From positions 1 to 34,201 of the forward strand of contig NZ_JAHTMR010000033.1 of the NCBI RefSeq assembly GCF_019200975.1: DNA of 34,201 bases, read 5' to 3'. A model generated the notes under the pieces. The model did no database searches. It had not been told where the DNA came from and saw nothing but the letters and a program-made list of their open reading frames with translations. Below, in pieces: positions 1 to 6,515 of the stretch (the stretch's first letter is position 1; each line of letters opens with the position of its first letter). The DNA comes from Pseudomonas sp. PD9R (GTDB taxonomy: Bacteria > Pseudomonadota > Gammaproteobacteria > Pseudomonadales > Pseudomonadaceae). Made by a program: the position numbers and the translations under genes.

Positions 1-27
1 TTCTACAGCAGCCTCATTTGCTGTCAA
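1..27 (-). promoter_or_regulatory. rRNA-operon-type promoter, nearest the rRNA genes, cut by the window edge
   Basis: On the minus strand: -35 TTGACA (22-27), 16-nt spacer, and a -10 TAGAA(T) at 1-5 that lacks only its last base because the window ends. It repeats the middle promoter closely (TTGACAGCA...GCTGTAGAA). The rRNA genes themselves should lie to the left, outside the window. Confidence 0.8.
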
Positions 28-108
28 GTGGTTATTTTCAGAAGCTTTCAAAACTTCCTGAACAACTTCAACCACTTGCGCTTCAGATCTCTCGTCAGCG
101 GGAGGCGA

Positions 109-136
109 ATTCTACAGCGTTACTCGCTGCTGTCAA
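109..136 (-). promoter_or_regulatory. rRNA-operon-type promoter, middle of three
   Basis: On the minus strand: -35 TTGACA (131-136), 16-nt spacer, -10 TAGAAT (109-114), then a GC-rich discriminator (TCGCCTCCCGC). A strong -35, short 16-nt spacer and G+C discriminator are typical of growth-rate and ppGpp controlled rRNA promoters. It lies about 146 nt downstream of the first promoter, and no gene lies between them. Confidence 0.82.
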
Positions 137-254
137 CACCTCTTTTTCAACTTCCTTTTGGCTTCGATGACCTGAAGCAACTTGCTGCCGAAAACTGCGT
201 AACTCTTTGTTTACAAAGGAGTTTTCCGTTTCGACTGCGCCGGAAGTGGGGCGA

Positions 255-282
255 ATTATAGGCCCCCAGAATCTGCCGTCAA
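255..282 (-). promoter_or_regulatory. rRNA-operon-type promoter, most upstream of three
   Basis: Read on the minus strand there is a -35 TTGACG (277-282), a 16-nt spacer and a perfect -10 TATAAT (255-260). The discriminator is GC-rich (TCGCCCCAC). AT-rich sequence at about 283-320, upstream on this strand, could serve as an UP element. The stretch resembles, from memory, the leader-promoter region of Pseudomonas rRNA operons, and two more promoters of the same architecture follow downstream. Confidence 0.8.
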
Positions 283-332
283 CCACTAATTTCACAATTC
301 TGTCATATAGGTCAAAAAAGCCCCAGAAACGC

Positions 333-364
333 GAAGGCCGGCCCCTATAAGGAGGCCGGCCTTC
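333..364 (-). terminator. Intrinsic terminator after bauC
   Basis: Perfect 11-bp stem GAAGGCCGGCC (333-343) / GGCCGGCCTTC (354-364) with a 10-nt loop. It starts 16 nt beyond the bauC stop. On the minus strand a run of six T follows a short distance on (complement of 314-319). It separates bauC transcription from the rRNA promoters just downstream. On the plus strand only a weak T run follows. Confidence 0.85.
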
Positions 365-380
365 TTTACCCTTCTACTTA

Positions 381-1874
381 TTACAAGCTAGGGAACGCGA
401 ATTGCGAAGCTTCATGGCTCGCACGCTGTGGCCAGCGCTGGGTAATAGCCTTGCGGCGGGTGTAGAAACGCACTCCGTCCGGACCGTAAGCGTGCAGATC
501 GCCAAACAGCGAACGCTTCCAACCACCAAAGCTGTGGTAAGCCACTGGCACCGGCAGCGGCACGTTAACGCCGACCATGCCGACTTCGATCTCATCACAG
601 AACAACCGCGCCGCTTCACCGTCACGGGTGAAGATGCAGGTGCCGTTGCCATACTCATGATCGTTGATCAGTTGCATCGCCTCTTCCAGGCTGTTGACCC
701 GAACGACGCACAGTACTGGCCCGAAGATCTCTTCTTTATAGATGCGCATTTCTGGCGTGACGTTATCGAACAGGCAGCCACCCAGGAAGAAGCCTTCCTC
801 ATGACCAGCAACGCTAAGACCACGACCATCAACAACCAGCGTCGCACCGGCAGCCACGCCGTCTTCTACATAACCGCTGACCTTGTCACGCGCCTGACCG
901 GTAACCAGAGGCCCCATGTCGAGACCGCAGGTAGTACCGGCACCGATTTTCAGTGCCTTGATTTGCGGAGTCAGTTTGGCCACCAGCGCATCAGCAACCT
1001 GATCGCCAACACACACGGCCACCGAGATCGCCATGCAGCGCTCACCGCAGGAACCATACGCCGCGCCCATCAGTGCGCTGACGGCGTTATCCAGATCCGC
1101 ATCCGGCATCAGCACCGCATGGTTCTTCGCCCCGCCCAATGCCTGGACGCGTTTACCGCGCTTGGTGCCCTCGGAGTAGATGTATTCGGCAATCGGCGTC
1201 GAACCGACGAAGCTCAGCGCTTTGACTTCGGGCGCTTCGATCAACGCGTCCACTGCTGCCTTGTCGCCGTGCACAACACTCAGTACGCCTTTCGGCAGGC
1301 CAGCTTCGATCAGCAATTGTGCGATCAGGAGCGTCGAGCTCGGATCACGCTCGGACGGCTTGAGGATGAAGCAGTTGCCGCAGACGATCGCCAGCGGGTA
1401 CATCCACAGTGGCACCATCGCAGGGAAGTTGAACGGAGTGATACCTGCCACCACGCCCAGCGGCTGGAAGTCCGACCAGGCATCGATGTTCGGGCCAACG
1501 TTACGGCTGTACTCGCCCTTGAGGATTTCCGGTGCAGCGCAAGCGAACTCGACGTTCTCGATGCCGCGCTTCAATTCACCCGCTGCGTCTTCCAGAGTCT
1601 TGCCGTGCTCTTCGCTGATCAGTTGGGCGATGCGCGCTTCGTTCTGCTCCAGCAGTTGCTTGAAGCGGAACATCACTTGGGCACGTTTGGCTGGTGGCGT
1701 ATTGCGCCAAGCCGGGAATGCAGCCTTGGCAGCGTCGATGGCGCTCTGGATGGTTTCGCGGGTCGCCAGCGGCAACTTGTGAATGGCCTGGCCGGTGGAC
1801 GGGTTGAACACATCAACCGTGCGACCGTTTTCGGTCACCAGTTCGCCATTGATCAAATGCGGAATAACGCTCAT
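381..1874 (-). CDS. bauC: CoA-acylating (methyl)malonate-semialdehyde dehydrogenase, probable 3-oxopropanoate dehydrogenase BauC
   Basis: 497 residues, the usual length for the MmsA branch of the aldehyde dehydrogenase family. It oxidises malonate semialdehyde (or methylmalonate semialdehyde) with NAD and CoA, releasing CO2 and giving acetyl-CoA (or propionyl-CoA). Visible landmarks are the family stretch TPFNFP (about 146-151, with the oxyanion Asn), GSTPIAEY (about 224-231) and the catalytic Cys in GERCMA (Cys280). The start has a clear AGGAGC site about 5 nt upstream. It lies downstream of bauA on the same strand with a REP pair between. The bauA partner and divergent LysR gene favour the beta-alanine role (BauC) over valine catabolism (MmsA); sequence alone cannot separate the two. 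Family assignment is near certain, the symbol less so. Confidence 0.9.
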   Translation of the reverse strand: MSVIPHLINGELVTENGRTVDVFNPSTGQAIHKLPLATRETIQSAIDAAKAAFPAWRNTPPAKRAQVMFRFKQLLEQNEARIAQLISEEHGKTLEDAAGELKRGIENVEFACAAPEILKGEYSRNVGPNIDAWSDFQPLGVVAGITPFNFPAMVPLWMYPLAIVCGNCFILKPSERDPSSTLLIAQLLIEAGLPKGVLSVVHGDKAAVDALIEAPEVKALSFVGSTPIAEYIYSEGTKRGKRVQALGGAKNHAVLMPDADLDNAVSALMGAAYGSCGERCMAISVAVCVGDQVADALVAKLTPQIKALKIGAGTTCGLDMGPLVTGQARDKVSGYVEDGVAAGATLVVDGRGLSVAGHEEGFFLGGCLFDNVTPEMRIYKEEIFGPVLCVVRVNSLEEAMQLINDHEYGNGTCIFTRDGEAARLFCDEIEVGMVGVNVPLPVPVAYHSFGGWKRSLFGDLHAYGPDGVRFYTRRKAITQRWPQRASHEASQFAFPSL

Positions 1875-1937
1875 GGAAGCTCCTGAAAAATTATCTTCCG
1901 GCGCCCTTCAAAGGACGCCTTCTATATAGATGCTATT

Positions 1938-2038
1938 TGTAGGAGAGAGGTTGCTCGCGAAAAACGAGAGGGCGCCGCGTATATCCAGGCATCCCACGTC
2001 ATCGTTGACGTCCATAGCGAGCGAGCTCGTTCCTACAG
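1938..2038. repeat. REP pair between bauA and bauC
   Basis: Two facing imperfect copies of a GTAGGAG...TTGCTCGCGA element: TGTAGGAGAGAGGTTGCTCGC at the left, and the inverted AGCGAGCGAGCTCGTTCCTACA at the right. The arms differ at several bases, so this is one of the more decayed pairs here. It lies within an otherwise co-directional gene pair and could reduce read-through from bauA into bauC. Confidence 0.75.
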
Positions 2039-2050
2039 GTATGTATCGAA

Positions 2051-3400
2051 TCAGTCGATCTTGCTCAGCACTTCGCCGACCGCGTCGAACAAACGATCAA
2101 GGTCTTGCGGCTTGCTGTTGAAGGTTGGGCCGAACTGCAGGGTGTCGCCGCCGAAGCGTACGTAGAACCCGGCTTTCCACAACGCCATGCCGGCTTCGAA
2201 CGGACGCACGATGGCGTCGCCGTCACGCGGTGCGATCTGGATCGCGCCGGCCAGGCCGAAGTTGCGGATGTCGATGATGTTCTTAGTGCCTTTCAGACCA
2301 TGCAGTGCATTTTCGAAATGCGGTGCGACTTCGGCCACGCTCTGCACCAGGTTTTCCTTTTGCAGCAAGTCGAGTGCTGCCAGGCCTGCGGCGCAAGCCA
2401 CTGGGTGCGCGGAATAGGTGTAGCCGTGCGGGAATTCCACCGCGTACTCAGGCGTCGCCTGATTCATGAAGGTCTGGTAGATCTCGGAGCTGGCAATCAC
2501 CGCGCCCATCGGGATCGCGCCGTTGGTGACTTGCTTGGCAATGCACATCAGGTCTGGGGTCACGCCGAAGGTGTCAGCACCGAACATCGAACCGGTACGG
2601 CCGAAACCGGTGATCACTTCGTCGAACACCAGCAGGATGTTGTGTTGATCGCAGATTTCGCGCAGACGCTTGAGGTAACCCTGTGGCGGAACCAGTACAC
2701 CAGCGGAACCGGCCAGAGGCTCGACGAATACTGCGGCGATGTTCGAAGCATCGTGCAGTTCGATCAGCTTCAGCAGTTCGTCAGCGAGAGCGATGCCACC
2801 CAACTCCGGCATGCCACGGGAATAGGCATTGCTCGCCAGCAACGTGTGCGGCAGGTGGTCGACATCCATCATTGCCTGGCCGAACAGTTTGCGGTTGCCA
2901 TTCACGCCGCCGAGGCTGGTGCCGGCGATGTTCACACCGTGGTAGCCACGGGCACGACCGATCATTTTGGTCTTGGTCGCTTGGCCTTTCAGACGCCAGT
3001 ACGCACGCACCATTTTTACTGCGGTGTCGGCACACTCGGAACCCGAGTCGGTAAAAAACACGTGATTCAGGTTGCCCGGGGTCAGGTCGGTGATTTTTTC
3101 TGCCAGCTGGAACGACAGCGGGTGGCCGTACTGGAAGCCCGGCGAGTAATCGAGGGTGCCCAGTTGCTTGGCCACTGCCTCTTGAATTTCCTTGCGGGTG
3201 TGCCCGGCGCCGCAGGTCCAAAGACCGGACAGCGAGTCATAAACTTTGCGGCCCTTGTCGTCGATCAGCCAGCTGCCTTCAGCGCCCACGATCAAGCGTG
3301 GATCGCGCTGGAAATTGCGGTTGGCGGTGTACGGCATCCAGTGAGCATCGAGCTTGAGCTGGCTGGCCAAGGATGACGGGGCGTTTTCAGGCAAGTTCAT
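2051..3400 (-). CDS. bauA: Beta-alanine:pyruvate transaminase (omega-amino acid:pyruvate aminotransferase)
   Basis: 449 residues from the chosen Met; class III PLP aminotransferase. It transfers the amino group of beta-alanine to pyruvate, giving malonate semialdehyde and L-alanine. Markers are SGLWTCGAGH (about 57-67) for the substrate pocket, Asp260 in FDEVITGFGR (pairs with the PLP ring nitrogen) and the Schiff-base Lys289 in CIAKQVTNG. The frame stays open upstream to 3571, but the N-terminus MNLPENAP at 3400 matches the family length and leaves room for the divergent bauR promoter. The product feeds BauC downstream. The 138-bp gap to bauR should hold the shared LysR-type control region. 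Confidence 0.93.
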   Translation of the reverse strand: MNLPENAPSSLASQLKLDAHWMPYTANRNFQRDPRLIVGAEGSWLIDDKGRKVYDSLSGLWTCGAGHTRKEIQEAVAKQLGTLDYSPGFQYGHPLSFQLAEKITDLTPGNLNHVFFTDSGSECADTAVKMVRAYWRLKGQATKTKMIGRARGYHGVNIAGTSLGGVNGNRKLFGQAMMDVDHLPHTLLASNAYSRGMPELGGIALADELLKLIELHDASNIAAVFVEPLAGSAGVLVPPQGYLKRLREICDQHNILLVFDEVITGFGRTGSMFGADTFGVTPDLMCIAKQVTNGAIPMGAVIASSEIYQTFMNQATPEYAVEFPHGYTYSAHPVACAAGLAALDLLQKENLVQSVAEVAPHFENALHGLKGTKNIIDIRNFGLAGAIQIAPRDGDAIVRPFEAGMALWKAGFYVRFGGDTLQFGPTFNSKPQDLDRLFDAVGEVLSKID

Positions 3401-3538
3401 GAGTGAAACCTCGCAAGGCAATAAGCGGCATAAGAATGTAAACCGGCGATTAAAAACCGTTGTTGCAGCTAAGTTGCCATGGCGATAAAGTCTGTGAAAT
3501 TCAACTTTTCTAACCTTTAGTCCGGTCGACACTAAACT

Positions 3539-4459
3539 ATGAGCATCCGCCGTCCCGATCCACTGGCGCAAGTCAGCGACTTCGATATCCGCCTTTTGCG
3601 GATCTTTCGCAGCGTGGTCGAATGCGGTGGCTTTTCAGCAGCGGAATCCGTACTGGGCATCGGTCGTTCAGCCATCAGCCAACAAATGAGCGACCTTGAA
3701 CAGCGCCTCGGCTTGCGTCTGTGCCAGCGTGGTCGCGCCGGTTTTTCCCTGACCGAGGAAGGCCGCGAGGTGTACCAGTCGGCGTTGCAGCTTTTAAGTG
3801 CGTTGGAAAGTTTCCGCACCGAGGTCAACGGCCTGCACCAACACCTTCGCGGCGAATTGACCATCGGCCTCACCGATAACCTGGTCACCCTGCCCCACAT
3901 GCGCATCACCCACGCCCTCGCGCAACTGAAGGAACGCGGGCCGGACGTACAGATTCAGATCCGCATGATCGCCCCCAACGAAGTCGAGCAAGGCGTGCTC
4001 GACGGTCGCCTGCATGTCGGCGTGGTGCCACAGGCGAGCGCGCTGTCGGGGCTGGAATATCAGCCGCTCTACAGTGAACGCTCGCTGCTGTACTGCGCGG
4101 TCGGCCATCCGCTGTTCTATGTCGATGACAAAAAACTGGACGACGAGCGCCTGGACAGTCAGGACGCCATCGCGCCAACTTTTCGTTTGCCGGCCGACAT
4201 CCAAGCCCATTATCAGGCACTCAATTGCACCGCCAGCGCATCGGACCGCGAAGGCATGGCGTTCCTGATCCTGACCGGGCGCTACATCGGTTATCTGCCG
4301 GACCATTACGCCAGCCTCTGGGTGCAACAAGGTCGATTGCGTGCATTGAAACCTACGGCACGCTTTTATGACTTGAGCCTCGCATCGGTCACTCGCAAGG
4401 GCCGCCGCCCGCATCTGGTGCTGGAGAGTTTCCTCGAAAGCCTGGCCGCGACGCGTTGA
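3539..4459 (+). CDS. bauR: LysR-type regulator, probable BauR
   Basis: 306 residues. An N-terminal winged helix-turn-helix (about 15-75: FDIRLLRIFRSVVECGGFSA, then SAISQQMSDLEQRLG) is followed by a substrate-binding-like effector domain. It is transcribed away from bauA across a 138-bp gap, the standard layout for a LysR regulator of its neighbour. By position it corresponds to BauR, described in P. aeruginosa as the activator of the bau genes in response to beta-alanine. That function is inferred from context and family. Two bases after its stop begins a 122-bp REP palindrome that can act as transcription stop. Confidence 0.88.
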   Translation: MSIRRPDPLAQVSDFDIRLLRIFRSVVECGGFSAAESVLGIGRSAISQQMSDLEQRLGLRLCQRGRAGFSLTEEGREVYQSALQLLSALESFRTEVNGLHQHLRGELTIGLTDNLVTLPHMRITHALAQLKERGPDVQIQIRMIAPNEVEQGVLDGRLHVGVVPQASALSGLEYQPLYSERSLLYCAVGHPLFYVDDKKLDDERLDSQDAIAPTFRLPADIQAHYQALNCTASASDREGMAFLILTGRYIGYLPDHYASLWVQQGRLRALKPTARFYDLSLASVTRKGRRPHLVLESFLESLAATR

Positions 4460-4460
4460 A

Positions 4461-4582
4461 GAACACCACAACCCCTGTAGGAGCCGAGCTTGCTCGCGAT
4501 GGCGACGTAACATTCAACATCAATGGTGACTGACTTGGCGCCATCGCGAGCAAGCTCGGCTCCTACAGGGCTTGTGGTGTTC
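4461..4582. repeat. Long near-perfect REP palindrome after bauR
   Basis: Arms of 44 nt (4461-4504 and 4539-4582) are complementary at 43 of 44 positions by eye. The core is the GTAGGAGCCGAGCTTGCTCG type of REP. The complementarity runs 11 nt beyond the REP core on each side (GAACACCACAA / TTGTGGTGTTC). It starts two bases past the bauR stop codon. Confidence 0.9.
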
Positions 4583-4670
4583 CGGGATTTATCGTGTCGG
4601 GACTTGTCTGAAGCCTGTGGGTGCGCTATCAACGCAGTGGTTGCACCCACCTACCTGTTCGGAAGTGCCT

Positions 4671-5321
4671 ATGACCTTTGAAGTCCCAGCTCATGGTGGA
4701 AAGCCCGCCAGCCGCATTCGTCAGAAGAACGAAGAGACCATCATCAAAGCCGCCGAAGACGAGTTCGCCCGTCACGGGTTCAAAGGCACCAGCATGAACA
4801 CCATCGCCCTGAATGCCGGGTTGCCCAAAGCGAACCTGCATTATTACTTCACCAACAAACTCGGCTTGTACGTGGCAGTGTTGAGCAACATCATCGAGTT
4901 GTGGGACAGCACCTTCAACACGCTGACGGCCGAGGATGATCCAGCCGAAGCGTTGACCCGCTACATCCGCGCCAAAATGGAGTTCTCCCGGCGCCAGCCG
5001 CAAGCCTCGCGAATTTTCGCCATGGAAGTCATCAGCGGAGGCGAATGCCTGACCGAGTACTTCAACCAGGACTACCGCACCTGGTTCCAGGGTCGGGCGG
5101 CGGTGTTCCAGGCATGGATCGACGCCGGCAAAATGGACCCGGTCGACCCGGTCAATCTGATCTTCCTGTTGTGGGGCAGCACCCAGCATTACGCCGACTT
5201 CGCCACGCAGATCTGCCGGGTCAGCGGACGCACCAAATTGACCAAGCAAGATATGGAAGACGCCGGTAACAACCTGATCCGAATCATTCTCAAGGGCTGC
5301 GGCCTGACGCCAAGCATTTAA
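4671..5321 (+). CDS. TetR-family regulator, RutR-like
   Basis: 216 residues starting at MTFEVPAHGG, with GGAAG upstream. The frame is open further upstream, but that part overlaps the tail of the REP palindrome. The TetR helix-turn-helix lies at about 39-65 (KGTSMNTIALNAG, then ANLHYYFTNKLGLY). The C-terminal half resembles E. coli RutR as I remember it, notably the stretch WGSTQHYADFATQI and the RRQPQASRIFAMEV block. RutR senses uracil/thymine and controls pyrimidine and purine metabolism. Here the gene lies between beta-alanine genes and a nucleobase transporter, so a pyrimidine- or purine-responsive role is plausible. No ligand residue was verified. It is separated from yigZ by only 7 bp, so the two are probably co-transcribed. 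Confidence 0.85.
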   Translation: MTFEVPAHGGKPASRIRQKNEETIIKAAEDEFARHGFKGTSMNTIALNAGLPKANLHYYFTNKLGLYVAVLSNIIELWDSTFNTLTAEDDPAEALTRYIRAKMEFSRRQPQASRIFAMEVISGGECLTEYFNQDYRTWFQGRAAVFQAWIDAGKMDPVDPVNLIFLLWGSTQHYADFATQICRVSGRTKLTKQDMEDAGNNLIRIILKGCGLTPSI

Positions 5322-5328
5322 GACGCCT

Positions 5329-5910
5329 ATGCCTTTTACCCTCAGCGATTTTTGCGAGTACCGCGAAGAGATTCGCAAAAGCCGCTTCATCACCTTCGCC
5401 GCGCCGATCAGCAGCCCCGCTGATGCCCAGGCGTTTATCGAACAACACAGCGATTTGAACGCCACGCACAATTGCTGGGCGTGGAAGCTCGGCGTTCAAT
5501 ACCGCAGCACCGATGACGGCGAACCGGGTGGTACTGCTGGCCGACCGATTCTGGCGGCGATTGATGCGCAGGATTGCGATCAGGTCGCAGTGCTGGTGAT
5601 TCGCTGGTACGGCGGCATTCAACTCGGCACCGGCGGACTTGCCCGGGCGTATGGCGGCGGCGCGAACAAGTGCCTGCAAGCAGCGCCGAAGATTGAGCTG
5701 ATCAGTCGAGTGCCGCTGCGTTGTGCCTGTGCGTTTGGCGAGCTGGTGTTGGTGAAGCTGCGCGTTGCCGAGCTGGGTGGCCTGGTGGTGCAAGAAGATT
5801 TCACGGCCAATGGTGTTGAGTTGCAATTGGCGGTTGGCGAGGGGCAGATTGAAACGTTGCAATCACAGCTCGCCGATTTAAGCCGTGGGCGAATTTTGTT
5901 GCAGCGTTGA
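5329..5910 (+). CDS. yigZ: YigZ/IMPACT family protein
   Basis: 193 residues. The UPF0029/IMPACT N-terminal domain is recognised by DDGEPGGTAGRPIL (about 64-77) and the signature VIRWYGGIQLGTGGLARAYG (about 94-113). The C-terminal region is the ferredoxin-like domain seen in YigZ. The family is linked to translation and ribosome-related control (the eukaryotic member IMPACT antagonises GCN2 activation), but the biochemical role of the bacterial protein is not settled. It starts 7 bp after the TetR gene, implying one transcript. A REP pair begins four bases after its stop. Confidence 0.88.
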   Translation: MPFTLSDFCEYREEIRKSRFITFAAPISSPADAQAFIEQHSDLNATHNCWAWKLGVQYRSTDDGEPGGTAGRPILAAIDAQDCDQVAVLVIRWYGGIQLGTGGLARAYGGGANKCLQAAPKIELISRVPLRCACAFGELVLVKLRVAELGGLVVQEDFTANGVELQLAVGEGQIETLQSQLADLSRGRILLQR

Positions 5911-5914
5911 AAGA

Positions 5915-5994
5915 TCAAAAGATCGCAGCCTTCGGCAGCGCCTACAGTTGAGTGCGTTGACCCTGTAGGAGCTGCCGAAGGCTGCGATCTTTTG
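5915..5994. repeat. REP pair after yigZ
   Basis: Inverted copies of AGATCGCAGCCTTCGGCAGC and GCTGCCGAAGGCTGCGATCT. It is the GAAGG sub-type of the commonest REP family in the window. Both arms carry the same sub-type. It is probably the transcription end of the TetR-yigZ unit. Confidence 0.9.
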
Positions 5995-6025
5995 GGGCAG
6001 TACCGATTGTCGATGCACTTAACAG

Positions 6026-6486
6026 TTGCCCACATCTACTGTGCACCCGGCTGTGGATAACCTGAGCACACACCGCTGTAACCCTTCTATCATGCGGCTT
6101 TGCGGGCTTTGCTCACTTTTCGTCCAATTGGCCATCAGAAACATCAAATTAGCGCAAAAACAATAACTTAGAGCGGTTTATCACCTTTAGAAGATAGCCG
6201 ACCTGCGCTTATGCCCGTCCATAGAGCTTGCGCACAAATACTGTGGAGCAATCTGTGGATAACCCGTTCATGGCTGTCGCGGCACCATGCCGGCCATGGC
6301 TTGTAGTCTCCTGCTCATTTTTTGATCAATAACCACAGAAAAAAACCGCGCCATTTTTAACCCCGCCGCCCTGAAGTGGTGCTCGTTTCGGGGGCTGAAC
6401 CTGGACTAAGCAGCGAGCTCAACACCTTGGCCCACAGGACTCTTCAGCTTTCCTGACCTAATGGCCAGGAAATTGCTTTATCCACA
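6026..6486. other. Cluster of DnaA-box sequences in the yigZ - ABC transporter gap
   Basis: The 605-bp gap 5911-6515 has no convincing gene. Besides a REP pair it holds three perfect 9-mers of the DnaA box TTATCCACA: inverted at 6052-6060, inverted at 6254-6262 and direct at 6478-6486. Near-matches are TTGCCCACA (6026-6034), TTGCGCACA (6228-6236) and inverted TGCTCCACA (6242-6250). The stretch at about 6130-6190 is AT-richer than its surroundings. Known roles for such clusters are DnaA titration (datA-like), DnaA-ATP regeneration (DARS-like) or transcriptional control; which applies here is not shown. The last box is 29 nt upstream of the ABC ATPase start. Confidence 0.6.
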
Positions 6487-6515
6487 GGCATAAGTCCAAT
6501 CGCCTTGAGCCTGTC

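Noticed and set aside
28..261. A 77-codon plus-strand frame at the left edge
   Set aside because: It lies across three promoter boxes of the rRNA-type region and has no ribosome site.
402..1886. A 494-codon open frame on the plus strand opposite bauC
   Set aside because: It is antisense to a complete, motif-bearing dehydrogenase. Its translation is rich in His, Arg and Gln, as expected from reading high-GC codons in the wrong strand, and shows no motif.
6026..6486. Chromosome origin oriC
   Set aside because: Despite the DnaA boxes, no dnaA, dnaN, rpmH, rnpA or gidA genes lie near, which would be expected at a Pseudomonas oriC.
5911..6515. Purine riboswitch in front of the transporter operon
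   Set aside because: I could not find a conserved purine-aptamer core or a paired switch plus terminator; the gap is explained better by the REP pair and DnaA boxes.
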